From positions 1-5,766 of the forward strand of contig JAJZKJ010000167.1 in NCBI GenBank assembly GCA_021804195.1: a stretch of DNA of 5,766 nucleotides. The letters are read 5' to 3'. Position 1 is the first letter of the stretch. The number at the start of each line of letters is the position of its first letter. The notes under the pieces are model-generated. The model saw nothing but the letters and a program-made list of their open reading frames with translations, searched no databases and was not told the origin of the DNA. Both the position numbers and the translations under genes were made by a program. Shown in pieces: positions 1 through 5,721 of this stretch. Origin of the DNA: Acidobacteriota bacterium. Its GTDB lineage: Bacteria > Planctomycetota > Phycisphaerae > WQYP01 > JAJZKJ01.

Positions 1-1
1 C

Positions 2-1519
2 TGCACCGGCCATGGGGGGGGGATTCATACCTTGAACCTTACCGGGGAAAAGGGCATGCGGGCCACTTCTACCGGATATAAGCAAGCTACTCCCGTCAGC
101 GCCTTCCGTTACGCCACGATCACGTTCCAGGGTGATGCGCCCATCCGCATGAACCGGCTGCGATTGGACTTCAAATATTATCCAGTCATGTATCGCGGTG
201 CCTTCGACTGTTCCGATCCGCTGTTGACCCGAATCTGGTATACCGGCGCCTACACGGCCCACCTGTGCATGCGAAAAAAATATGTCGTGGAATCGCCCAA
301 ACGGGGCCGCTCCCCTTCCATGGGCAGTCTGCGAATTTCCGGCCAAACCATCAGCAATGTCTTCGGGGGCCGTTTCCTGCTGGAACGGACCCTGCGGTAT
401 CTGCGCCGGCAAGCCCAGGGCGCACAACCCGCCGCGCACCTGCCCCGCAATGACATCAATGGCATTCCCGGTTATTCCGCCGCCTGGATCTGCGGCCTGG
501 CCGATTTCTACCGCCATAGCGGCGCTTTGGACTACATCCGGTCGCAGCACCAACTGCTGCTCTCCCTGCTGCGTTATCTGCAACTCCAGTTCAACAAGAA
601 AAACATCTTCGTCAATTCCCAGCACCATTGGACATTCGTCGATTGGGCCCCCCATTTGAGCAGCGATACGCCGCAAGCTTATGCCGCCACGGACCTGTAT
701 ATATGCCGGGCGGTCCAGGATGCCGTTTTCCTGCTGGAAGCTATGGGCGATCAGCGCCACGCCGCCCAGTACGAATCCTGGCACAAAGCGTTGGTGGCGG
801 CGGCCGAAAAATATTTGGCCTCCGCCAAAACCCATACCTTTACCTCCCTCCGCCAGGTCAACGCCCTGGCCATTGACGCCGGTGTGGCCGACGCTTCCGA
901 GCGCCAAGCCATCGCGCGCCGTATCCTCGGCCCGGCCTGCGCCTCCTGGAAGCAGATAGCCACGCCGTATGGCGACAACTACGTCCTGTTCGCCCTGGGC
1001 GACTTAGGGGCAACCCGGCAGGGTCTGAATTTTGTTCGCCATTACTGGGGCGGCATGATCCGCCAAGGGGCAACGACCTTCTGGCAGGCTTACGATCCGT
1101 CCTGGCCGAAAAAGCACTTCCATCGGTACCTGCGGGCGGATCATGGCCGGGGCTATTTCGTCAATCTTTGCTCCGGCGGGTCGTGCGGCGCGACCAACTG
1201 GCTTACGGAGTACATTCTGGGGGTGCGACCGTTGACCGGGGGGTTCGCCACGACATCCATCGTGCCGCATCTGGGCGATTTGCATTGGGTGCGGGGGCGT
1301 GTACCCACTCCGCACGGTACGATTGCCTTGCGCGTTCAGGCGAGCGCCAAGGGAGAAACGCTCCGGCTGACGCTGCCGGCGGAGGTGCGGGCGAGCATTG
1401 GCGTGAAGGGCAAGTCGGTGCGCGTCAATGGCCAGCCGGTTCCGATCGTGCGCCGCGGCGCGGTGCGCAGTTACGTGCGGCTTACCGGTCCCGGCCGCTA
1501 CGTCCTCCAAGGCCGGTGA
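2..1519 (+). CDS. GH78-like (alpha-L-rhamnosidase family) protein, 5' partial, probably non-catalytic
   Basis: The frame is open to the left edge, so the N-terminus is missing; the TTG at 32 is only the first possible start codon inside the window and residue numbers here count from it. Family GH78 enzymes remove terminal alpha-L-rhamnose from glycans. Visible parts: the end of the beta-sandwich before the barrel (about residues 25-60, ending FKYYPVMYRGAFDCSDP), an (alpha/alpha)6 barrel (about 60-400) and a C-terminal beta-domain with the typical PTPHG motif (about 400-495). The family active-site motif D-x-P-x-R-(D/E)-R-x-x-W-x-G-D appears as ESPKRGRSPSMGS (87-99), which lacks the second acid, the Trp and the final Asp. 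The later TTFWE motif reads TTFWQ (Gln352). The fold assignment is confident. Loss of hydrolase activity is inferred from these substitutions. Alternatives are a carbohydrate-binding pseudoenzyme or a changed mechanism. No signal peptide can be judged because the start is absent. Confidence 0.82.
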   Translation, partial: CTGHGGGIHTLNLTGEKGMRATSTGYKQATPVSAFRYATITFQGDAPIRMNRLRLDFKYYPVMYRGAFDCSDPLLTRIWYTGAYTAHLCMRKKYVVESPKRGRSPSMGSLRISGQTISNVFGGRFLLERTLRYLRRQAQGAQPAAHLPRNDINGIPGYSAAWICGLADFYRHSGALDYIRSQHQLLLSLLRYLQLQFNKKNIFVNSQHHWTFVDWAPHLSSDTPQAYAATDLYICRAVQDAVFLLEAMGDQRHAAQYESWHKALVAAAEKYLASAKTHTFTSLRQVNALAIDAGVADASERQAIARRILGPACASWKQIATPYGDNYVLFALGDLGATRQGLNFVRHYWGGMIRQGATTFWQAYDPSWPKKHFHRYLRADHGRGYFVNLCSGGSCGATNWLTEYILGVRPLTGGFATTSIVPHLGDLHWVRGRVPTPHGTIALRVQASAKGETLRLTLPAEVRASIGVKGKSVRVNGQPVPIVRRGAVRSYVRLTGPGRYVLQGR

Positions 1520-1645
1520 TGAACCGGCGGAAGACCGCATGTTTCCGCTTGCGCTATAAATCGGCCGAGAAAAAAAGCGCCATCATAGTATGACAGCGGG
1601 CGGTACGGAGAAAAAAAAGAGGGGGAAGCAGGCGGGGAATAACGT
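1520..1645 (+). other. Intergenic region upstream of apt
   Basis: This non-coding gap holds a short inverted repeat, GCGGAA (1527-1532) and TTCCGC (1543-1548), just after the stop of the GH78-like gene. It has only two T residues after it, so it is a poor Rho-independent terminator. A TATAAA at 1555-1560 resembles a -10 box but has no convincing -35 partner. Two runs of A (1571-1577 and 1611-1618) precede the apt ribosome site and may keep the leader unstructured. Nothing here can be assigned firmly. Confidence 0.3.
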
Positions 1646-2164
1646 ATGTTGAATTTACAAGAATTGATCCGGGATGTGCCGGACTTTCCCAAGCCGGGCA
1701 TCGTGTTCAAGGACATCACCCCGCTGTTGCGCGATCCGGCGGGGCTGGCCCTGTCGGTGGAGTTGCTGGCCAACCCCTTTCGCGGCCGGCGCATTGAACT
1801 GGTGGTGGGCGCGGAATCGCGGGGATTTATTTTCGGCACGGCCCTGGCCCAGGCGCTTTCCTGCGGTTTTGCTCCGATACGCAAGCCCCAAAAACTTCCG
1901 GCGCCCAAGGCTTCGCTGACCTATGATCTGGAATATGGCCGGGACATGTTGGAAATCCATCGCGACGCCATTGTGCGCGGACAACGTTGCCTGATTGTGG
2001 ACGACCTGTTGGCCACGGGCGGAACCATGGACGCATGTTGCCGGTTGGTGGAAATGCTCGGCGGAGATATCGTCGGAGTCGCGGTGCTCATTGAACTGGG
2101 CTTTCTCCAGGGGCGTAAAAAATTCAAACGGTACGAAATGCACAGCGTCATCCGCTACGATTGA
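1646..2164 (+). CDS. apt: Adenine phosphoribosyltransferase (purine salvage)
   Basis: This cytoplasmic type I phosphoribosyltransferase makes AMP and pyrophosphate from adenine and PRPP (EC 2.4.2.7). The 172-residue length is normal for the family. Diagnostic parts are all present: the N-terminal DVPDFPKPGIVFKDITPLL (about residues 10-28), the GAESRGFIFG segment that helps form the active site, the flexible loop RKPQKLP (79-85), YDLEYG...LEIH, and the PRPP-binding motif VDDLLATGGT (118-127) with its paired aspartates 119 and 120. The loop usually reads RKPGKLP, so Gln82 replaces a common Gly. The ATG start is preceded by AGGCGGGG at 1630-1637, a fair ribosome site 8 nt upstream. The gene follows the GH78-like gene after 126 bp and faces the PEP-CTERM gene convergently. 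An operon with the upstream gene is possible but not supported by spacing or function. Identification is very secure. Confidence 0.96.
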   Translation: MLNLQELIRDVPDFPKPGIVFKDITPLLRDPAGLALSVELLANPFRGRRIELVVGAESRGFIFGTALAQALSCGFAPIRKPQKLPAPKASLTYDLEYGRDMLEIHRDAIVRGQRCLIVDDLLATGGTMDACCRLVEMLGGDIVGVAVLIELGFLQGRKKFKRYEMHSVIRYD

Positions 2165-2245
2165 AAAAGCGGGGGGTGCGGCATGGTTGCTTCCGAGTAC
2201 CTGTTACCTGCGCCCTCCTTCCGCGGCGCCGCCATCGCTCTATTC

Positions 2246-4435
2246 TCAACTTTCTACTCTCCCGCGCCTTGTGCGTACCAGCAGCCCCAGGCCGCCCATG
2301 GCCAGCAAACCCAGTGTGGCCGGTTCGGGGGTTGAAGAGGTAGCCGCCGCCGGGCCAAGAGTCTTGCCGAAGTTGCTTCGTAAAATCGCGAAATCTGGCA
2401 GATTAACCGTTCCATCGTAATTGAAGTCGCCCTGATCCCATTGCATTCCGGTCTTGCCAAAATTGCTGCGGAGTATCGCAAAATCAGGCAAAGTAACCGT
2501 GCCGTCCAGATTGGCGTCGCCGGCCAATGTGTACATGATCTTTTCCTGGCCGGCGGCCAGTCCGCTGACCACGCCATCGGCCCCATCGGCATAGCCCAGG
2601 CTGTATACGCCGCCGGAGATGGCGGCCGCGGTGCTGCTGATGCCCGGACCGTTCCAGGCGCCCGCATTGTAACCGCTGATCAGATAGTTGCGGATGGCAC
2701 TGTTGGGACTCCCGGCGGATCCGTAGTTGATGAGCACATTGGCGTTGACGGTGGAAGCGCTGGTGTTGGAAATATCCACCGTGGTGCCGTTGGCGATGCT
2801 GAGCGAACCTCCGTTGTTCAACACCAGCGAACCGTTGACGGTCGTTGTTCCGGGGGATATTTGGGTATAGTTGCCTTGAATCGTCAAAGTACTCGCCCCG
2901 CCGACATCAACCGTGCCGGTATTGGTAAAGTCGCCGGCCGTGGTGAACTTTGCCCCATTTTCCAGCTCGAAGGTTCCGGTGTTGGCTGTCATTGCGGTGA
3001 TGGCCGGGAAGCTGGTGTTGGCGCCATAGAGGATGATCGTGGCGGCATTGGTGGTGATATTGGCACCGGGGATATTGATCTGCCCATAAGAATCGACAAT
3101 CCATGTACCACCGGTAAGTGTGTTGCCGGCAACTTGGACAACCGGTCCGTTGAGAGTCAATGTTGCATTGTTACCGCCTTCCATGATACCGGGGTTGGTC
3201 ACGGCGGCATTGAGGGTAATCGTACTGTCGTAAGTGGACTGCGTGGCCTCGATTAAGCCATTGTTGGTTACCATCGCAGAAATCGTTCCCCCACCCGAGA
3301 TCGTGTGGCCGTTGGAGTTGGTTAAGGCATAGCCGGCGCCGGTGCTGCCGATGCTTCCGTTGCCGCCGTTATACGAGCTTAAGTTGAGAGTCCCCGTGCC
3401 ACCTAATGTGGTGTCAGCCAGAATCTGAAACTCCCCGGCGGCGGAAATATAGCCATTGTCGGTGATGGCGCCACTGGCATTGAGCACCCCTCCGCCCCCG
3501 ATGTTCAACGAACCCTGGTTGGTCAGACCACTGATTGTCGCCGTATTATTGCCTGCGACATTGATAACACCTCCATTGGCCGTATCCAATGTGCCGCCGC
3601 CAATACTTGCGCCGTTGTATAGCACCACTTGTGATCCAGTGCCATCCGCCTGAAGTTGCGCCCCGCCCGACTGGCTGACGGTGTCGTAAATCGCCAATTC
3701 CGCATTGGTAGAGGCTTCCATTGTGCTGTTGTTGGTCAGGGCGGCATCGACGGTGATCGTACTGTCATAAGTGGATTGCGTGGCCTCGATTAAGCCATTG
3801 TTGGTTACCATCGCAGAAATCGTTCCCCCACCCGATATCGTGTGGCCGTTGGAGTTGGTTAAGGCATAGCCGGCGCCGGTGCTGCCGATGCTTCCGTTGC
3901 CGCCGTTATACGAGCTTAAGTTGAGAGTCCCCGTGCCGTTTAATGCGACATCGGCCAAAATCTGAAACTGGCCGTCGACGGAAATGGTACCGGAATTGGA
4001 CACATCTCCACCGACTTGCAGCGTTTGGCCTCCCCAAATCCCAAGCGTCGAAGTCGAGTCTTGAAGGGTCAAGGTGTTGACGCTGACAGTATTGACCCCG
4101 TTTGCCCCAGGGATATAGCTGCCATCACCGGTGGGAATAATCACATCATACTGCGTGCCGTCGGGATATTCGCCGCCCCCGTCGCTGTTGGTCCAGTTAC
4201 TGTAAGCCGTAAGATTTCCGTTTAGGTCGAACGTCTGGGCCTGTTGCCAATTTCCTGGATCATTCGGCGCATAGTAGTCGTTGTAGGACAATTTCTGCCC
4301 GTAATCCGACGGATTAAATGTGGACGTTACCATCGAAACGCTTACGGCTTTCAGCGAGCCGGCGGAAGCGGTGCAAGCGGCAGCCAATGCGATCAGAACA
4401 TACGATCTTCCGGAAATACGGTGATTCAGTTTCAT
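2246..4435 (-). CDS. Secreted beta-helix-type protein with dockerin-like repeats and PEP-CTERM sorting tail
   Basis: This 729-residue exported protein has a signal peptide with a basic n-region (MKLNHRISGR), a hydrophobic core at 12-25 and likely cleavage after Ala25 or Ala30. Residues about 40-570 are rich in Gly, Asn, Thr and Ser, with recurring N-x-G-x-(I/L/F) units (NSGTISV, NNGLIEA, NQGSLNI, NTGTVDV), as in beta-helix or autotransporter-like passengers. A segment duplicated at 167-219 and 346-398 is nearly identical. After a conserved block (581-639) come two calcium-loop motifs, DANLDGTVTLPD (640-651) and DFNYDGTVNLPD (670-681), each followed by FAILRSNFGKT, as in type I dockerins. The tail has PEP (703-705), a hydrophobic stretch (708-720) and RTRR, the classic PEP-CTERM signal read by an exosortase. 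The ATG at 4435 is chosen because GGGAG lies 8 nt upstream; an in-frame TTG at 4450 is less likely. The protein probably sits at the cell surface or in the matrix; ligand and exact role are unknown. Confidence 0.88.
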   Translation of the reverse strand: MKLNHRISGRSYVLIALAAACTASAGSLKAVSVSMVTSTFNPSDYGQKLSYNDYYAPNDPGNWQQAQTFDLNGNLTAYSNWTNSDGGGEYPDGTQYDVIIPTGDGSYIPGANGVNTVSVNTLTLQDSTSTLGIWGGQTLQVGGDVSNSGTISVDGQFQILADVALNGTGTLNLSSYNGGNGSIGSTGAGYALTNSNGHTISGGGTISAMVTNNGLIEATQSTYDSTITVDAALTNNSTMEASTNAELAIYDTVSQSGGAQLQADGTGSQVVLYNGASIGGGTLDTANGGVINVAGNNTATISGLTNQGSLNIGGGGVLNASGAITDNGYISAAGEFQILADTTLGGTGTLNLSSYNGGNGSIGSTGAGYALTNSNGHTISGGGTISAMVTNNGLIEATQSTYDSTITLNAAVTNPGIMEGGNNATLTLNGPVVQVAGNTLTGGTWIVDSYGQINIPGANITTNAATIILYGANTSFPAITAMTANTGTFELENGAKFTTAGDFTNTGTVDVGGASTLTIQGNYTQISPGTTTVNGSLVLNNGGSLSIANGTTVDISNTSASTVNANVLINYGSAGSPNSAIRNYLISGYNAGAWNGPGISSTAAAISGGVYSLGYADGADGVVSGLAAGQEKIMYTLAGDANLDGTVTLPDFAILRSNFGKTGMQWDQGDFNYDGTVNLPDFAILRSNFGKTLGPAAATSSTPEPATLGLLAMGGLGLLVRTRRGRVES
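3204..3450 (-). repeat. Internal direct repeat, C-terminal copy
   Basis: Second copy of the duplicated segment (partner 3741-3987), encoding about FQILADTTLGGTGTL to AAVTNPGIME. The core is virtually identical even at synonymous positions, while the flanks of the repeat differ in both DNA and protein. This points to recent homogenisation of the core. Confidence 0.9.
3741..3987 (-). repeat. Internal direct repeat, N-terminal copy
   Basis: First copy, in coding order, of a duplicated segment of the PEP-CTERM gene. Its partner lies at 3204-3450, offset by exactly 537 bp (179 codons), so the frame is kept. By eye, the core at 3778-3937 matches 3241-3400 at 159 of 160 positions, the one difference being T3836 against G3299. 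Homology continues outside the core with many substitutions. In protein it covers a run from about FQILADVALNGTGTL to ALTNNSTME. Confidence 0.9.
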
Positions 4436-4443
4436 GGTTGCAA

Positions 4444-4448
4444 CTCCC
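4444..4448 (-). promoter_or_regulatory. Ribosome binding site fixing the PEP-CTERM gene start
   Basis: Minus-strand GGGAG ends 8 nt before the ATG at 4435. It overlaps the alternative TTG start at 4450, which would add five residues (MGVAT) and would have no ribosome site of its own. This favours the ATG and gives a clean signal peptide. Confidence 0.65.
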
Positions 4449-4525
4449 AATACCCAAGATTACTAAACCTTGTGCAACCTCTCTTCGCCACTACATTAAG
4501 CATATTCAGGAAAGAGGCCATGCAA

Positions 4526-4543
4526 ATACGTATTTTTACGTAT
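4526..4543 (-). promoter_or_regulatory. Paired TACGTA palindromes upstream of the PEP-CTERM gene (candidate operator)
   Basis: The site is ATACGTA (4526-4532), TTTT, TACGTAT (4537-4543). It is at once a 7-bp inverted repeat and two self-palindromic TACGTA hexamers whose starts are exactly 10 bp apart, one helical turn. It lies about 90 bp upstream of the PEP-CTERM start and just past the stop of the upstream regulator gene. Reading the minus strand, TTGCAT (4525-4520), a weak -35-like hexamer, directly follows it. I see no good -10 box, which would fit an activator-dependent promoter. The operator role is inferred from symmetry and position only. Confidence 0.4.
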
Positions 4544-4545
4544 GG

Positions 4546-5619
4546 TCAGCGGAAAATTTCCAAGGCCCGGACTACGGCCTGCAGGCGGCTTGGCACGTCC
4601 AACCTGTCGTAAATGTGCTCCAGGTGCTTTTCAATGGTGCGCGGGCTGGTGGAAAGGAGAATGGCGATCTCTGAATCGCTTTTGCCGATGCTCATCCAGG
4701 CCAGAACCTGCGCCTGCCGCGCCGTGAGGCCCAGGCGCATGTAAGCGGCTATGCGCTGTTCGATGGAATGTTCCTGCAGCACCAGGCAATGGCTCTCGCC
4801 GGGGCGGACGAGCAGGCGAATTGTCAGCCAATGCCCGCGGCCTTCCTCGATCAAGGGAAGACAGGGGCGGGTCGGATCGCCGTCGCCCAGTAAAGCCACC
4901 TGGCCGCGCAGCCACCGGGTCACTTCCTCGGGCAACTGGTCAGACCCGCCGCCGGACCGATAATATTTTTCCAACATGCTGCGGGCGGCGGGAGTGGCCT
5001 GGTGGATGCGACCGGTGGCGGAGACGATCGCCATGCCGGGGGCCACGGATTCCAGCAGTTCTTCGGCCTGGCCGCGTTGCCGCAGGGCCAGGTCCATGGC
5101 CTGGGCGTTGCGATACGCCTGCTGCAGATGCGGGCACAAATATTCGAGCAGCGTTTTTTCGGCCGCGGAGAAATCCGTCAGCTTCCGGTTCAGTGCGATG
5201 CCGACGACGATTCCGGGGCGCGTGGCTATGCCCACGGCCATCTGGTACTCCACGCCAACCGGCCGGAAAAACTCGGCGTACAGACCGGTGTGATGAAACT
5301 GGCGCCGGGTTAGAAAATCGGACATTCGAATGGGCGGATGCTCCGGGTGTTCGTGGCAATAGGCGACCAGGGGGTGCTCGTGGATGTGGCGTTCAAAAAT
5401 TGCGAGTTGTTCGGGGGTATAAGGCTCCCCGGTGTCGGTGAACCGCTCCAGCCGCTGGGGGCGCAAGCATATCTCGTTGTACGCGGCCTTGTCCGCGGCG
5501 ACCAGTTGGAGGACGGCATGGATGGCGCGCCGCGGGAACTCCTGGAGACTATCCAGAGAGTACAGCGAGAATATACATTCCTGCAGTCTGCGAAGTTCCG
5601 CGGCGCCAAGACAAATCAT
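4546..5619 (-). CDS. LuxR-family transcriptional regulator with GAF-like and PAS-like sensor regions
   Basis: This is a 357-residue cytoplasmic DNA-binding regulator. The C-terminal 61 residues (297-357) form a LuxR/NarL-type helix-turn-helix: GLTARQAQVLAWMSIGKSDSEIA, then the recognition region TSPRTIEKHLEHIYDRLDV. About 12-170 looks like a GAF-type sensor with a SDFLTRRQF...LYAEFF segment that I associate with this regulator group; about 185-280 (ESVAPGMAIVSATGRIHQ...) resembles a PAS domain. No response-regulator receiver domain or kinase is present, so the signal is probably a small ligand, metal or redox cue. A cluster of histidines (residues 78-110) is notable. The ATG at 5619 follows AGGGGGAG; an in-frame GTG at 5643 would add eight residues but lies inside the long inverted repeat and lacks a ribosome site. 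The gene stands 110 bp upstream of the PEP-CTERM gene on the same strand, which suggests but does not prove that it regulates that gene. Confidence 0.88.
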   Translation of the reverse strand: MICLGAAELRRLQECIFSLYSLDSLQEFPRRAIHAVLQLVAADKAAYNEICLRPQRLERFTDTGEPYTPEQLAIFERHIHEHPLVAYCHEHPEHPPIRMSDFLTRRQFHHTGLYAEFFRPVGVEYQMAVGIATRPGIVVGIALNRKLTDFSAAEKTLLEYLCPHLQQAYRNAQAMDLALRQRGQAEELLESVAPGMAIVSATGRIHQATPAARSMLEKYYRSGGGSDQLPEEVTRWLRGQVALLGDGDPTRPCLPLIEEGRGHWLTIRLLVRPGESHCLVLQEHSIEQRIAAYMRLGLTARQAQVLAWMSIGKSDSEIAILLSTSPRTIEKHLEHIYDRLDVPSRLQAVVRALEIFR

Positions 5620-5622
5620 TCG

Positions 5623-5630
5623 CTCCCCCT
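5623..5630 (-). promoter_or_regulatory. Ribosome binding site of the LuxR-type gene
   Basis: Minus-strand AGGGGGAG lies just before the ATG at 5619. GGAG is 3 nt from the ATG, and AGGGGG is 5 nt from it, so spacing is short but usable. It begins one base after the end of the inverted repeat, so a folded leader would place a 20-bp stem right against the ribosome site. Confidence 0.5.
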
Positions 5631-5631
5631 G

Positions 5632-5678
5632 GTGCTCTGTCACACCTACAGTTGCGGGCTGTAGGTGTGACAGAGCAC
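5632..5678. repeat. Perfect 20-bp inverted repeat with 7-nt spacer in the divergent control region
   Basis: The left arm, 5632-5651 (GTGCTCTGTCACAC...CTACAG), is the exact reverse complement of the right arm, 5659-5678 (CTGTAG...GTGTGACAGAGCAC). The spacer is TTGCGGG. No T-run follows on either strand, so it is not a typical terminator. It lies between the regulator start and the probable divergent start at 5716. It could be a dimeric operator, a leader hairpin that controls translation of the regulator, or a small repetitive element. The sequence is certain; the role is not. Confidence 0.85.
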
Positions 5679-5694
5679 TAAAATCTCGTATGAA
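5667..5694 (+). promoter_or_regulatory. Candidate promoter of the divergent rightward gene
   Basis: GTGACA (5667-5672, five of six to TTGACA) and TATGAA (5689-5694) are 16 bp apart on the plus strand. The -35 box lies inside the right arm of the inverted repeat, so a protein bound there would block it. The -10 box is a poor match and the start codon at 5716 would leave a very short leader. This is tentative. Confidence 0.18.
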
Positions 5695-5721
5695 TATACC
5701 TTGGAATCAAGCATTATGCAA
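5693..5721 (-). promoter_or_regulatory. Candidate promoter of the LuxR-type gene
   Basis: On the minus strand, TTGCAT (5721-5716) and TATATT (5698-5693) are 17 bp apart. The -10 box matches the housekeeping consensus at five of six positions and the -35 at three. A transcript from here would start near 5686 and carry the whole inverted repeat as its leader. The prediction is weak and planctomycete promoters may differ. Confidence 0.25.

Noticed and set aside
1004..1540. Minus-strand open frame (178 codons) opposite the GH78-like gene
   Set aside because: It is antisense to clear GH78 motifs, has low-complexity Arg/Pro/His-rich content and no family features; long antisense frames are common in GC-rich DNA.
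1655..2143. Minus-strand open frame (162 codons) opposite apt
   Set aside because: The plus strand carries a complete, unmistakable apt; the antisense product has no recognisable motif.
2165..2245. Bidirectional terminator in the convergent gap between apt and the PEP-CTERM gene
   Set aside because: Only a loop-less palindrome, GCGGCGCCGC (2223-2232), and loose GC-rich complementarity are present, with no T-runs; nothing supports a proper hairpin terminator.
2441..3256. Long plus-strand open frame (271 codons) opposite the PEP-CTERM gene
   Set aside because: It lies wholly antisense to a gene with a clear signal peptide, dockerin loops and sorting tail. Its Gly/Ala/Val-rich translation has no recognisable motif and mirrors the biased composition of the real gene.
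4526..4543. Rho-independent terminator for the LuxR-type gene
   Set aside because: The stem is only 7 bp and AT-rich, and only three T residues follow it on the minus strand. Paired operator sites explain the symmetry better.
4821..5441. Plus-strand open frame (206 codons) opposite the LuxR-type gene
   Set aside because: Its translation is dominated by Arg, Gly and Pro as expected of a GC-rich shadow frame, and the opposite strand encodes an evident regulator.
5620..5643. GTG at 5643 as start of the LuxR-type gene
   Set aside because: It lies inside the inverted repeat and has no ribosome site, whereas the ATG at 5619 has AGGGGGAG just upstream. It cannot be fully excluded.
5632..5678. Terminator formed by the 20-bp inverted repeat
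   Set aside because: No T-run follows on either strand and both neighbouring genes point away from it, so there is no transcript it would need to end.
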